This document shows, in pieces, positions 17,560 through 26,762 of a DNA stretch of 64,000 bases. A program made the position numbers and the translations under genes. How positions within the stretch are numbered: position 1 is the stretch's first letter; each line of letters opens with the position of its first letter. The stretch comes from Oleispirillum sp963678075. GTDB taxonomy: Bacteria; Pseudomonadota; Alphaproteobacteria; Rhodospirillales; Rhodospirillaceae. Under the pieces are notes generated by a model that ran no database searches, was not told where the DNA came from, and saw nothing but the letters and a program-made list of their open reading frames with translations. The stretch covers positions 806,001 through 870,000 of the forward strand of contig CAXXPK010000003.1 of assembly GCA_963678075.2 (NCBI GenBank), given 5' to 3'.

Positions 17560-19038
17560 ACGCGTACCGTGACAGTCGCCACGACACTGCGGCGCAAAGC
17601 AATCCGATGGTCAGGGCGCCAAGGTTGACGCCCAGGGCGGCGGGGCAGGTAATGGCGGTTGCCGCGCCACCCGTCACCAGATCGAGAACCGGCAGACCGC
17701 AACACAGAATCGTGGCGCAGGCCACTTGTTCCCGCTAGGCGGAATGCGCGGGACGACAAAGGGCGTGCGCCAGGGAAAAGAGCCAGACGCCCCAGAATAC
17801 CAGCCTTTTCCACGACGCGCGGTCGTCCAGCGGCGCGGGCAGGCGGGTTCCCCACAGAAAGGCGGCGGTGGCGATAATGATGCCGACGGTTGCCGCGATG
17901 TTGATGTGGGCGATCGTCGCGTGGGGAAGGGAAGGGACAGCACGTCGTTTCAGGGAAAACAGGACGGTACCGCTGCCGATCACGGCGGCACCGATCATGC
18001 CTCCCAGAAAATAGAGCCAACGCACGCCGTCCCCACCGAAATGCCCCATGTGCAGGCCGGTCAGGAAGGAATGCAATCGCACACCGGCGCCTTTCGGTCG
18101 CCAATGCTGCAACAGGGCGCCGGTATCGCCGTCGAACTGCATGGTTTCCTGTCGCGCGGCGATCCGCCGCTGGTCGCGCTGCCGCGCCACGATGCGTAAA
18201 CGGTTGCTCCGGTCGCGATTGAACTGCAACGAGGCGATGTTGCCGGTTCCCCATTCGGCCTCGGCGCGGGCAACGATTTCGGCGAAGGATGTCCATGTGA
18301 GGTCAATCGGTTTCGCCGTTGTACGCTGTGACATTGGCGGCAGGGCATGGGCGTCCAGGGACAGCCTGACTTTTGATCCGCCGTAAAGATCGTTCAAACC
18401 GGCGGGAAGAAGGCTGGACGAGGAAAACAACAGACCCGTGTAGGCGATCATTGCCAGGAAGGGCAGGGCCGCCACGCCGCCCACGGTGTGTAGATCGCGG
18501 ATCTAGCGCGATGGGGCGGCGCGTCTCTGCCAAGTGAAGAAATCGGCGAACAGGCGGCGGTGGATCCAGACGCCGACGACGAGAGCAAGAAGCAGGCCGA
18601 GGGTTGGAAGCGCCACGGCCCAGCGTCCCGGCCGGGGGGGGGCGTCGAAGCGCCAATGCAGGGCTTTGAGGAAGGCGGCACCCGCGCCGGGTTGGACGTT
18701 CAATGGCGCGCTGTTGTCGGGGAAAAGGTATGTCGTGCCGCGCAGGCGACCTTGCCACCAGATCAGACGGGCCAGAGGGGTCTTTTCGCTGGGCAGAATC
18801 ACCCAGCCCGAGGTTGCGTCGGGGGCTATCCGGTGCAGCGTTTCCTGCGCCGCTGCGGCGTTTTCACGCGGCGTCAGGGTGGTTCGCGCGCGCAGGGCGG
18901 GGCGCATCCAGGCATCGATTTCCGGGCCGAACACGGTCAGGCTGCCGCTGATGAAGATCAAGAAGAGCGTCCAGCCGCAGATCAGACCACACCAAGAGTG
19001 CGGCCAGGACAGGGCGTTGTGCCGGGGGGGGGGGTCAT
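17560..19038 (-). pseudogene. PepSY-domain inner-membrane protein (iron-uptake associated), multiply broken
   Basis: The ATG at 19038 overlaps the stop of the upstream DUF3649 gene and is followed at once by a run of 11 C (minus strand). That run leaves the frame one base off from the PepSY sequence HNALSWPHSWCGLICGW. After it, recognisable PepSY protein continues through one frame with two in-frame TAG codons, at 18503-18505 (before IRDLHTVGGVAALPFLAMI) and at 17735-17737 (between RPAHSA and REQVACATILCC). The second fits a Trp codon (family RAWREQ). Several hydrophobic segments are visible. The natural end is uncertain, so the left coordinate is approximate. Members of this family occur with siderophore receptors and are thought to act in ferric reduction. 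Confidence 0.75.
19024..19034. repeat. Homopolymer of 11 G at the start of the PepSY gene
   Basis: Eleven consecutive G (C on the coding strand) begin one base after the ATG at 19036-19038. Twelve C would put the start codon in frame with the downstream PepSY sequence; eleven do not. A tract of this length at a start codon is a typical slippage site. Confidence 0.9.
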
Positions 19039-19328
19039 CGCGCCGTTCCCCCCAGGAACAAGACGGCCATCGCGACGGTACCCAGGCAAAGGCCGGCGCC
19101 GGTACGTAGTGGGCGTTGGCTTAGCAATATCGTCAGGATGTAGGCGATGATCACGGCGAATCCCGGCATCGCGGCCAGCAGTAGCGCATCCGCGCGCGGC
19201 AGGACGGTCAGTAGCACGCGGGCAAGAAGGCCGCTGCCGAAGTTGGCGGCGCTGTAGCCCAAAAGGCATCCGACAAGCAATCTCAGCCCGAGGAAAGGGG
19301 CGGTGGAGCGGCGGGAGGGGAGGGGCAT
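19035..19328 (-). CDS. DUF3649-like small membrane protein
   Basis: This 97-residue protein has three or four hydrophobic segments (FLGLRLLVGCLLGYSAANF near residue 12, LLLAAMPGFAVIIAYILTI, then LCLGTVAMAVLFLGG). It resembles the DUF3649 family that sits beside PepSY proteins and siderophore receptors. Its TGA overlaps the ATG of the PepSY gene, so the two are coupled. Function is unknown; an iron-related role is inferred only from neighbourhood. Confidence 0.6.
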   Translation of the reverse strand: MPLPSRRSTAPFLGLRLLVGCLLGYSAANFGSGLLARVLLTVLPRADALLLAAMPGFAVIIAYILTILLSQRPLRTGAGLCLGTVAMAVLFLGGTAR

Positions 19329-19647
19329 GTGGTGGTTCCGTGGTGGGCGGGGGAAAACGAGAGAGGGGACACCCCCAATGGGGCGGACTATGTGATAATG
19401 TTACTTTTTCGTCAATTGCAATTCCATGGGAGAGGTTGCAAGGTGACGATCCTTTCCCAAGTTGATAGGGCGGGGGCGAAAGGGTTAAGATAATCCCGTG
19501 CCGGGATTAATCCACGGACATTTCGATCAAGGATTTGTCTCGGAGAATCAGGGGACCGGACGATGATGGCCGCGCTTCCCCGTTGGTCGGTTAAGTCTGT
19601 TGCCGTTCCGGGACGGTCGCCGTTCGGTGTAGTGCGAGGAGGCCGCC
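19329..19647. promoter_or_regulatory. Divergent promoter region, possible Fur-type site
   Basis: About 320 bases lie between the divergent DUF3649 and corA genes. An AT-rich patch at 19389-19430 contains TGATAATGTTACTTTTTC, which has one half matching the Fur consensus (GATAATG) and a weak second half. An iron-controlled promoter for the PepSY operon is plausible but unproven. No coding signal is seen in the rest. Confidence 0.35.
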
Positions 19648-20610
19648 ATGCTGACGCTGTTTCACTTCGAACAGGGCATCCTGCAACAGGCAGTGGTTGA
19701 CGGTCTTCTTGATTCGTTGCCGGAACAGACCGTCTGGATCGATCTGCTGACGCCGTCGCGGGATGACGAGGCGGCGGTCAGTCGCCTCCTCAACGTCGAT
19801 ATTCCCTCCCACGCGGAAATGCAGGAAATCGAGGCGTCCAGCCGTCTTTACGAAGATGGTGGGGCGCTGGTGATGACGATGCCGGTTTTGACCCGCGCGA
19901 TGACCGACGAGCCGGAAGCGGCGGCGGTGACCTTCATTCTGGCGGGGACTCGTCTGTTGACGGTGCGTTACGTCGATCCCCAGCCGTTCGGCATGTTCGT
20001 GCGGCGCCTGGGGCGTCAGTCCGCGCTGGTTGCCACCGGCGAGCAGGCCCTGGTCGGGCTTCTGGAACAGATCGCCGGCCGTTTGGCCGACGTGCTGGAA
20101 GGCGCGACCGCCGATCTTGAGGCGATTTCCCGCGATATTTTCCGTAAGTCAGAAGTTAAGGGTCCGGATCTAAAGGATATTTTGCAGAGGGTCGGGCGCG
20201 CCGGCGATATGGCGACCAAGGCCAAGGACAGTCTTCTGGGGTTGAATCGTCTGATGTTGTTCCTGGGGGCGCAGACCAGCATCCGCAAGGATGTCAAGCT
20301 GCGCATGAAAACCTTGATGCGCGATGCCAACTCCATTGCCGAACACGCCACCTTTTTATCGACCAAAGTTGCTTTTTTGTTGGATGCGACGCTCGGCATG
20401 ATCAATATCGAGCAGAACAACATCATTAAGCTGTTCACGGTCGCGGCGGTGGCGTTTTTGCCGCCGACCCTGATCGCCAGCATCTACGGGATGAACTTCA
20501 AGGTTCTTCCCGAGTTGGAGTGGGACTACGGCTATCCCCTTGCGTTGGGGTTAATGCTATTATCCGCCATAATTCCCTTCCTTTATTTTCGTCGGAAGAA
20601 GTGGCTTTAA
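19648..20610 (+). CDS. corA: CorA-family magnesium/divalent cation transporter
   Basis: The 320-residue protein has the large cytoplasmic N-terminal domain of CorA and two C-terminal membrane helices. The selectivity signature YGMNF lies at the end of the first helix, and the protein ends with a positively charged tail (FRRKKWL). LPEQTVWIDLLTPSRDDE at the N-terminus and the long helix region before the membrane part fit the family. The gene is intact, monocistronic in appearance, and has a GAGG ribosome site before the ATG. Confidence 0.9.
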   Translation: MLTLFHFEQGILQQAVVDGLLDSLPEQTVWIDLLTPSRDDEAAVSRLLNVDIPSHAEMQEIEASSRLYEDGGALVMTMPVLTRAMTDEPEAAAVTFILAGTRLLTVRYVDPQPFGMFVRRLGRQSALVATGEQALVGLLEQIAGRLADVLEGATADLEAISRDIFRKSEVKGPDLKDILQRVGRAGDMATKAKDSLLGLNRLMLFLGAQTSIRKDVKLRMKTLMRDANSIAEHATFLSTKVAFLLDATLGMINIEQNNIIKLFTVAAVAFLPPTLIASIYGMNFKVLPELEWDYGYPLALGLMLLSAIIPFLYFRRKKWL

Positions 20611-20676
20611 GTTCTTTGCACGAATGAATACGGGGCCGGCGCGGGGCGCCGACCGATCCGATAACGGAGGATAATC

Positions 20677-21960
20677 GTGTCTCAAGACGCTTCGCATCGC
20701 AAACCGGGACTCCTTGGGTTCTGGAATTCCATCCCCATGTGGCAGAGGATTCTCTTCGGCCTCGTCCTGGGGTTGGTCGTCGGTCTGGTTTTCGGCAAGC
20801 CAGCGGCGGTTCTTAAACCGGTCGGCACGGCCTTCATTTCCGGCATCAAGATGCTGGTCGTTCCCTTGGTGTTCGTGTCGCTGGTCTGCGGCGTCACCTC
20901 GATGCGCGACCCGGCGAAGATGGGGCGCGTCGGCATCAAGACCATCGCCTTGTACCTGTGCACCACCGCGATCGCCATCATGATCGGCCTGGCGCTGGGC
21001 ACGATCTTGCAGCCGGGCGCCGGGGTCGGCATGGAAGCCGCCAAGGCTCTTGCGCCGAAGGCCGCGCCGTCCTTGGCCGATACCTTGGTCGGTTTGATCC
21101 CTACCAATCCGATCGAGGCGATGGCCAAGGGCAACGTCTTGCAGATCATTGTCTTTGCCATTCTGTTCGGCATTGCCGTCAACCTTTCGGGTAAGTACGG
21201 CGAAACCGTGCGCAATGGTTTCGAGGCGCTGGCCGAGGTGATCTATAAGCTGACCGCCATCGTCATCTGGTTCGCCCCCTTCGGTGTCTTCGCGCTGATG
21301 GCGTGGACGGCGGGGACCTATGGTATCGCCCTACTGCTGCCGCTCGCCATGGTGATCGGTGCGGTTTACCTTGGATGTATCCTGCACGCGGCACTAGTTT
21401 ACGGCATCGCGATCCGCGCCGTCGGCCTCAACCCGCTGCACTTCTTCCGTGGTATCGCCGAGGCGGCGACGGTGGCCTTCACCACCACCTCCAGCTCCGG
21501 CACGCTGCCGGTGACGATGGGCTGCGCGCAGAAGAACCTGGGTATTTCCAAGGGCGTGGCCAGCTTCGTGCTGCCGCTGGGCGCCACCGTCAACATGGAT
21601 GGCACCGCGCTTTATCAGGGCGTCTGCGCCCTGTTCGTGGCGCAGGTGTTCGGCGTGCATCTGTCGGGTGGCGACTATCTGACCTTCGTTTTGACTGCGA
21701 CGCTGGCTTCGATCGGCACGGCGGGCGTGCCGGGCGCGGGGCTGATCATGCTGTCCCTGGTGCTGACCTCGGTCGGTCTACCGCTGGAAGGCGTCGCGAT
21801 CATCGCGGGTATCGACCGTATCCTCGACATGGCGCGGACTTCGGTCAACGTCATCGGCGACGGCATGGTGGCGACCCTGGTCGCGAAGTCGGAAGGCGAA
21901 CTCAACCTCGCCATTTACAACAGCGGCTGCGATGCCCTGGGCGAACTCGACGAGGCGTGA
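20677..21960 (+). CDS. Dicarboxylate/amino acid:cation symporter (DAACS family)
   Basis: This 427-residue membrane transporter has the hallmark serine-rich reentrant loop (TTTSSSGTLPVTM) and the later transport motif NMDGTALYQGV. The segment GIDRILDMARTSVNVIGD near the C-terminus is also typical. The GTG start at 20677 is preceded by a good AACGGAGG site. Substrate (C4-dicarboxylate, glutamate or aspartate) cannot be fixed from motifs alone. A strong terminator follows. Confidence 0.9.
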   Translation: MSQDASHRKPGLLGFWNSIPMWQRILFGLVLGLVVGLVFGKPAAVLKPVGTAFISGIKMLVVPLVFVSLVCGVTSMRDPAKMGRVGIKTIALYLCTTAIAIMIGLALGTILQPGAGVGMEAAKALAPKAAPSLADTLVGLIPTNPIEAMAKGNVLQIIVFAILFGIAVNLSGKYGETVRNGFEALAEVIYKLTAIVIWFAPFGVFALMAWTAGTYGIALLLPLAMVIGAVYLGCILHAALVYGIAIRAVGLNPLHFFRGIAEAATVAFTTTSSSGTLPVTMGCAQKNLGISKGVASFVLPLGATVNMDGTALYQGVCALFVAQVFGVHLSGGDYLTFVLTATLASIGTAGVPGAGLIMLSLVLTSVGLPLEGVAIIAGIDRILDMARTSVNVIGDGMVATLVAKSEGELNLAIYNSGCDALGELDEA

Positions 21961-21978
21961 TCTTTCAACACTCCGGGC

Positions 21979-22016
21979 ATGAAAAAGGGCGCCATAAGGC
22001 GCCCTTTTTCATGCCC
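21979..22016. terminator. Bidirectional intrinsic terminator
   Basis: A symmetric hairpin (AAAAAGGGCGCC, short loop, GGCGCCCTTTTT) lies between the symporter and the convergent HIT gene. It has A and T tracts on both sides, so it can serve either strand. Confidence 0.9.
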
Positions 22017-22440
22017 GGAGAAGTTCATCCGTTATCTTTCGGCAGGCGACGATGCGCGCCGCCTTGTCCGTCTCGGTCATCGGCTCGCGAACCCCGGCGC
22101 CCCACACCGGACCGGGCCAGGCGGCATCGCCGATGCGCCGCGCGACGATGTGAATGTGTAGTTGCGGCACGACGATGCCAAGCGCGCCGATGTTGATCTT
22201 GTCGGCGGCGAAGCGCGTCTTCATCGCCGCCCCGACGTGGCAGGCTAGGGCGAAGACCGTCGCGGCTTCCGCCGGGGGCAGGTCGAACCACTCGACGGCG
22301 CCCGGAAACTCGGGGATCAGCATCATCCAGGCGAAGCGCGCGTCGTCGATCACCCGCACCTGACAGCGGTTGATGTGCGCCAGCAGCAGGCTATCGATGT
22401 CGAAACGGGGGTCGATGGCAAAGGGGGCGGGGGAAGACAT
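22009..22440 (-). CDS. HIT-family nucleotide-binding protein
   Basis: This protein of about 143 residues carries the histidine-triad motif in PQLHIHIVARR, near residue 96, and a helical region FALACHVGAAMKTRF before it. It belongs to the branched HIT hydrolases acting on nucleoside phosphoramidates or dinucleotides. The exact substrate is unknown. The ATG at 22440 is preferred because family homology starts just after it. The gene lies downstream of cydX but is separated by a hairpin. Confidence 0.8.
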   Translation of the reverse strand: MSSPAPFAIDPRFDIDSLLLAHINRCQVRVIDDARFAWMMLIPEFPGAVEWFDLPPAEAATVFALACHVGAAMKTRFAADKINIGALGIVVPQLHIHIVARRIGDAAWPGPVWGAGVREPMTETDKAARIVACRKITDELLRA

Positions 22441-22461
22441 CGGCGACTCCATCACAAACAA

Positions 22462-22489
22462 GACGCGCCGCAAGGGTATGCGGCGCGTC
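22462..22489 (-). terminator. Hairpin downstream of the cytochrome bd operon
   Basis: A perfect 10-bp repeat (GACGCGCCGC/GCGGCGCGTC) with an 8-base loop lies just after cydX on the minus strand. It is followed by a weak T-rich stretch (TTGTTT), so it is probably a partial terminator or an mRNA-stabilising hairpin. Confidence 0.6.
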
Positions 22490-22511
22490 CCGGTCTTTCC
22501 ATGAAAAAGCG

Positions 22512-22622
22512 TCAGTCGTCGGCACCCGCGATTTGTGGCAGGTGATTTTCCTGCCAAAGGGCGTTCAGAATTCCGAAGGAGCAGGCCAGGCCAAGGCCCA
22601 AGACCCAGGAAAAGTACCACAT
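22512..22622 (-). CDS. cydX: Cytochrome bd oxidase small subunit CydX
   Basis: This 36-residue open frame is too short for routine gene calling. It begins MWYFSWVLGLGLACSFGILN and contains the N-W-x-E-like end of the membrane helix (ALWQENH), the standard CydX pattern. CydX is a single-helix subunit that stabilises the heme centres of cytochrome bd. The ATG at 22622 lies 16 bases after the cydB stop, with a GGAAAG-type ribosome site. Confidence 0.9.
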   Translation of the reverse strand: MWYFSWVLGLGLACSFGILNALWQENHLPQIAGADD

Positions 22623-22638
22623 GGCGGAGTTTCCTTTC

Positions 22639-23793
22639 TCAGTAGAGGCTTTTGCCGCGGTCTTCGATGATCTGGGCGGTCAGTTTGCCGCGCAGAACGT
22701 AGAAGACGAACGAGGTATAGGCCAGAATAATCGGCACGAAGATCAGCGCGCACACCGCCATCACGAACAGGGTGCGGTGACTGCTTGAGGAATCCCGGAC
22801 GGTCAGGCTGACGTTGGGGTCCAGGCTGGATGGCATGATGAACGGGAACAGGCTGACCCCGGCGGTCAGAACGACCCCGGCGACGCCCAACCCGCTGGCA
22901 ATGAAGGCCAGTCCTTCTTTTCGCCACAGGGTCAGCGCCATGGCGGTCAGCAGCCCGCCGATGCCCAGCAGCGGCGCCGCGATGGCGACCGGCGTGCGGG
23001 TGTAGACCGAAGTCCACAAGCCGACCCCGGTGGTCACCGTCTTCAACAGTGGGTTCGACGGTCCGGCGGGGTCGATGGTCGAGGTGATCGCGTATCCGGC
23101 GATGCCCGAGGCGATCCACAATCCGCCCAGGATGAAGGCGGCGGCGGATGCCGGGGCCAATACGGTCACCGCGCGGCGGGCGCGGTCACGGACCGGGCCG
23201 TCGGACTTCAGCACCAGATAGGTGCCGCCGTGGGTGGCCAGCATGGTCAGGCTGACCACCCCGGCCAGCAATCCGAACGGGTTCAACAGTTCGAACAAGC
23301 CGGAGCCTTGATAGAAGATTCGTTGGTCCGCATCGATGGTGAAGGGCACACCCAACAGCACGTTGCCGACCGCGATGCCGAACACCAGGGCCGGGACCGC
23401 GCCGCCGATGAACAGGGCGATGTCCCAGTTGCGCCGCCAGCGGGGGCTGGGCAGCTTGTTGCGGAAATCGAAGCCGACGGGGCGCAGGATCAGCGCCGCC
23501 AGCACCAGAAACATCGCGATGTAGAAGCCGGAGAACGCGGCGGCGTAGATCGGTGGCCATGCCGCGAAGATCGCCCCGGCCCCCAGGATCAGCCAGACCT
23601 GATTGCCTTCCCAGACCGGGCCGATGGAATTGATGACGATGCGGCGTTCGGTATCGGTGCGGGCGACGAAGGGCAATAACGTCGCGACGCCCAGGTCGAA
23701 GCCGTCCATCACCGCGAAGCCGATCAACAGAACCCCCAGCAGAGCCCACCACGCGATGCGCAGAATCGGATAGTCGATAAGGTCGAACAGCAT
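22639..23793 (-). CDS. cydB: Cytochrome bd ubiquinol oxidase subunit II
   Basis: This 384-residue integral membrane protein matches CydB: IAWWALLGVLLIGFAVMDGFDLG near the N-terminus, GPVWEGNQVWLILGAGAIFAAWP around residues 57-79, and FNP-type loops later. It pairs with CydA to form the high-affinity quinol oxidase used at low oxygen. It starts four bases after the cydA stop. No defect is visible. Confidence 0.93.
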   Translation of the reverse strand: MLFDLIDYPILRIAWWALLGVLLIGFAVMDGFDLGVATLLPFVARTDTERRIVINSIGPVWEGNQVWLILGAGAIFAAWPPIYAAAFSGFYIAMFLVLAALILRPVGFDFRNKLPSPRWRRNWDIALFIGGAVPALVFGIAVGNVLLGVPFTIDADQRIFYQGSGLFELLNPFGLLAGVVSLTMLATHGGTYLVLKSDGPVRDRARRAVTVLAPASAAAFILGGLWIASGIAGYAITSTIDPAGPSNPLLKTVTTGVGLWTSVYTRTPVAIAAPLLGIGGLLTAMALTLWRKEGLAFIASGLGVAGVVLTAGVSLFPFIMPSSLDPNVSLTVRDSSSSHRTLFVMAVCALIFVPIILAYTSFVFYVLRGKLTAQIIEDRGKSLY

Positions 23794-23796
23794 GGT

Positions 23797-25359
23797 TCAG
23801 ACTCCCTTTCCGGCTTTGGTGGGTTTGGACGGGGTCAGGCCCAGTGCCTGGACCGGCCCCATCAGCACATACCGGCGCATCAGGAAGATGTCGATCACCG
23901 CAAGGACCGAATAAAAGGCGATGAAGCCGAACAGCGTGAACCCGGCCTTGACGCTGGAAACGCTGGAGGCGGCCAGGAAGGTCGGCAGCACGCCCTCGAT
24001 GGCCCAGGGTTGGCGTCCGTGTTCGGCGACGAACCACCCCAGTTCGGAGGAAATCCAGGGGAGAGGCAGGCTCCACACCAACAGGGTCAGGAACCAGCGG
24101 CGGTCGAAGTCGAGCTTGGCCGACATGAAGAATGAAAAGGCGAAGGCCGCGATGAAGTAGAAGCCAATGCCGACCATCAACCGGAACGACCAGAACAGCG
24201 AGGCAACGTGCGGTACCGTGCTTTCCGCCGCCTTGATCACGGTATCGGCATCGGCGGTCTCCGGCGTTTGGGTAAAGCGTTTCAGCAGCAGGGCGTGGCC
24301 CAAATCGGCTTTGGATGCGTCGAAGGCGTCGCGTGACGCCGCGTCGTTTGGGTCGGCGCGCAGGGCCTTGAGGGCGATCAAGGCCTGCTTGCCGTCCTCG
24401 ATGCGGGTCGCGGCCTCGGCCACCAGATCTTTGATGCCGGGCAATGGCGTGTCGATGGAGCGCGTCGCGATCATCCCCAGCAGCCAGGGTACGCGCACCG
24501 CGAAGAGGGTTTCCTGCATGTCCTGATCGGGCAGGCCGAACAGGGTGAAGCCGGCGGGGGCGGGTTCGCTGTCCCACATCGCCTCGATGGCGGCCAGCTT
24601 CATCTTCTGGTGTTCGCTGACGGTGTAGCCGCTTTCGTCCCCCAGCACCACCACCGACAGGGCGGAGGCCAGGCCGAACGACGCGGCGACGATGAACGAC
24701 CGCTGGGCAAAGGCGACATGGCGTTTGCGCAGCAGATACCAAGCGCTGATCGACAGCACGAACATCGCGCCGGTGACGTATCCGGCGCTCACCGTATGCA
24801 CGAACTTTGCCTGCGCCACCGGGTTGAAGATGATGTCGTAGAACGAGGTCAACTCCATCCGCATGGTCTGGACGTTGAATTCCGATCCGACCGGGTTCTG
24901 CATCCAGCCGTTGGCGATCAGAATCCACAAGGCGGAAAGGTTGGAGCCGATGGCGACCAGCCACGTGGTTAGCAGGTGGCCGCGGCGGGACAGGCGGTCC
25001 CACCCGAAAAAGAACAATCCGACAAACGAACTTTCCAGGAAGAAGGCCATCAGTCCCTCGATGGCCAGGGGGGCGCCGAAAATATCGCCGACGTAATGGG
25101 AGTAATACGACCAGTTGGTGCCGAACTGAAATTCCATGGTGATACCGGTGGCCACCCCCGTGGCGAAGTTGATGCCGAACAGTTTGCCCCAGAACTGGGT
25201 CATGTCCTTCCAGATGGTCTTTCCTGTCATCACGTAGACGCTTTCCATGATCGCCAGAAGCAGCGACAGGCCCAGGGTCAGAGGAACGAACAGAAAATGA
25301 TACATTTCCGTCATAGCGAATTGCAGACGCGACAGATCGACGACCGAGGGCTCGATCAT
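23797..25359 (-). CDS. cydA: Cytochrome bd ubiquinol oxidase subunit I
   Basis: The 520-residue catalytic subunit has the N-terminal heme ligand region (LSRLQFAMTEMYHFLFVPLT, with His19-type heme b595 ligand), the quinol-binding Q-loop after the fifth helix, and the conserved GWFVAEHGRQPWAIEGVLPT segment near the C-terminus. The short Q-loop suggests the CydA form without a long insertion. It is the second gene of the operon; its ATG overlaps the stop of a small upstream membrane-protein gene. Confidence 0.94.
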   Translation of the reverse strand: MIEPSVVDLSRLQFAMTEMYHFLFVPLTLGLSLLLAIMESVYVMTGKTIWKDMTQFWGKLFGINFATGVATGITMEFQFGTNWSYYSHYVGDIFGAPLAIEGLMAFFLESSFVGLFFFGWDRLSRRGHLLTTWLVAIGSNLSALWILIANGWMQNPVGSEFNVQTMRMELTSFYDIIFNPVAQAKFVHTVSAGYVTGAMFVLSISAWYLLRKRHVAFAQRSFIVAASFGLASALSVVVLGDESGYTVSEHQKMKLAAIEAMWDSEPAPAGFTLFGLPDQDMQETLFAVRVPWLLGMIATRSIDTPLPGIKDLVAEAATRIEDGKQALIALKALRADPNDAASRDAFDASKADLGHALLLKRFTQTPETADADTVIKAAESTVPHVASLFWSFRLMVGIGFYFIAAFAFSFFMSAKLDFDRRWFLTLLVWSLPLPWISSELGWFVAEHGRQPWAIEGVLPTFLAASSVSSVKAGFTLFGFIAFYSVLAVIDIFLMRRYVLMGPVQALGLTPSKPTKAGKGV

Positions 25360-25610
25360 GGGTGATCTCCTTGCGAGGGTCCGGCTGGGGTGGCGACGAA
25401 TTTCGCCGCGACCTCGTCGGGGATGACGTGATGGGTCATCGGCCCGAACCAGAAAATGCGGGCGGAAACGATGATCGCGATTTTCAGCAGAACAAGAGAG
25501 GCGATCGCCTTGGCCAGAGGTGACCGTGGGCGGATCATGTTGCCGAGCGCGGCACCGAGAATGGACAGGACGCGCAGCATGATGGGCCAGCTTCCTCGGA
25601 ATTTCCCCAT
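25356..25610 (-). CDS. Small membrane protein at the head of the cyd operon (CydP-like)
   Basis: The frame encodes up to 84 residues with one clear membrane helix (LAKAIASLVLLKIAIIVSAR) followed by a short periplasmic-type tail. The most likely start is the internal ATG at 25538, giving about 60 residues beginning MIRPRSPLAK. The size, single helix and operon position resemble the putative small bd-oxidase subunit CydP, but the match is by pattern only. Its TGA overlaps the cydA ATG, so translation is coupled. Confidence 0.6.
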   Translation of the reverse strand: MGKFRGSWPIMLRVLSILGAALGNMIRPRSPLAKAIASLVLLKIAIIVSARIFWFGPMTHHVIPDEVAAKFVATPAGPSQGDHP

Positions 25611-25802
25611 TGCAGGGATGGGTGTTTTTCGATCATTGAAAAACGTCGGTTTACAGAAAATTCCTGCGCATGGACTGAGTAAACAGTGACTTTAGAGGTA
25701 TTGCAATATATTGCGCGCGGCGAACACCCAACGAATCCCATACGAAGTCGGGGGAATTCACCTTGTTGCATATGGGGGGTCGTTACGTCGTGGAAAAGGG
25801 GG

Positions 25803-26699
25803 TCACGGCGCCGCGTAGGGAATTCTCCAGGCGGTGCAGAAGCCGCGATAGACGCCGGAGTTGGCGACGATCGCGCCGCGTTGCCCCAGAATGGCCGAGG
25901 CGAAGTCCTGCGCGCGTTTCAGAGTCAGCGCCATGTCCCAGCCGTTGATCAAGCCCAGGATCAGCACGGCGGAGAAAGCATCCCCGGCACCGACCGGGCC
26001 GATGACGCGGGTGGCGCGCGGCGGCCGCGGAACGATCGTGTGCCCCGCCGCGTCGATCGCCAGCACGCCTTGGGCGCCCAGGGTAATGATCGCCATGTCC
26101 AGGTTGTGATCACCGACCCAGCGGCGGGCGCGGCTGGCGATGTCGCCCTTTTCGCCGGCCAGCATGTCCAATTCGGCGGCGTTCATCTTTACCCAGCGGG
26201 CGCCGGCGATCAGGTGCAGGACATCCGTCATCCCCCACCAGGGGGCGCGCAGGTTGACGTCCAGGAACACCGGCGCGCCGGAAAACTCTCGCAGAGTCTT
26301 CAGCACGGCGCGACTGGCGGCATCGCGCAGGGCCAGTGTGCCGTGGTACAGCAGCGAAGTCTCGGCGATCGGCGGTAGGGAGTCGGCGCGGATCGCGTCG
26401 AAGGCGGCGTCGGGACGGATGGTGTAGTGGGGTTCGCCACCGACGATGGCGATATCGACTTGCCCGGTGGAGCGTTGGGTGTCTTCCTGCAGGCCGGAGG
26501 CATCCGTTCCCCAAGATCGCATCGCGGTGCGTACCGCGGCGCCGTTCGCGTCGGCGCCGACGCGGGAAATCAACAGCGGTTGCGCGCCAAAGGCATGCAG
26601 GTGCCAGGCGACATTGAAGGGGGCTCCTCCCAGCACGGTGTCGCCGCCGGGAAAGTGGTCGAACAGGACTTCACCGAAGATCAGCGGGGAGGCGGTCAT
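25803..26699 (-). CDS. Fructokinase (PfkB family) of the sucrose cluster
   Basis: This sugar kinase of about 298 residues shows the PfkB features GGAPFNVAWHL (sugar-binding glycine region, near residue 24) and the C-terminal anion-hole/catalytic motif GPVGAGDAFSA with the base Asp. It lies 63 bases after the sucrose-phosphatase gene. Fructokinase is the expected partner of amylosucrase, which releases fructose from sucrose, and such a gene is found in methanotroph sucrose operons. Other PfkB sugars cannot be ruled out from the sequence. Confidence 0.85.
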   Translation of the reverse strand: MTASPLIFGEVLFDHFPGGDTVLGGAPFNVAWHLHAFGAQPLLISRVGADANGAAVRTAMRSWGTDASGLQEDTQRSTGQVDIAIVGGEPHYTIRPDAAFDAIRADSLPPIAETSLLYHGTLALRDAASRAVLKTLREFSGAPVFLDVNLRAPWWGMTDVLHLIAGARWVKMNAAELDMLAGEKGDIASRARRWVGDHNLDMAIITLGAQGVLAIDAAGHTIVPRPPRATRVIGPVGAGDAFSAVLILGLINGWDMALTLKRAQDFASAILGQRGAIVANSGVYRGFCTAWRIPYAAP

Positions 26700-26762
26700 C
26701 GCGGCAATCTCCTGGGATGAGGTGCGTGGCGGCAACGTCTATGCGAAGTATACTTTCCTGGT

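Noticed and set aside
16871..17725. A single 284-codon minus-strand frame that seems to link PepSY sequence to a transposase
   Set aside because: It is a chance read-through across the PepSY end, the antisense of the phosphatase tail, an IS-A remnant and the IS-B transposase end. It is not a fusion protein.
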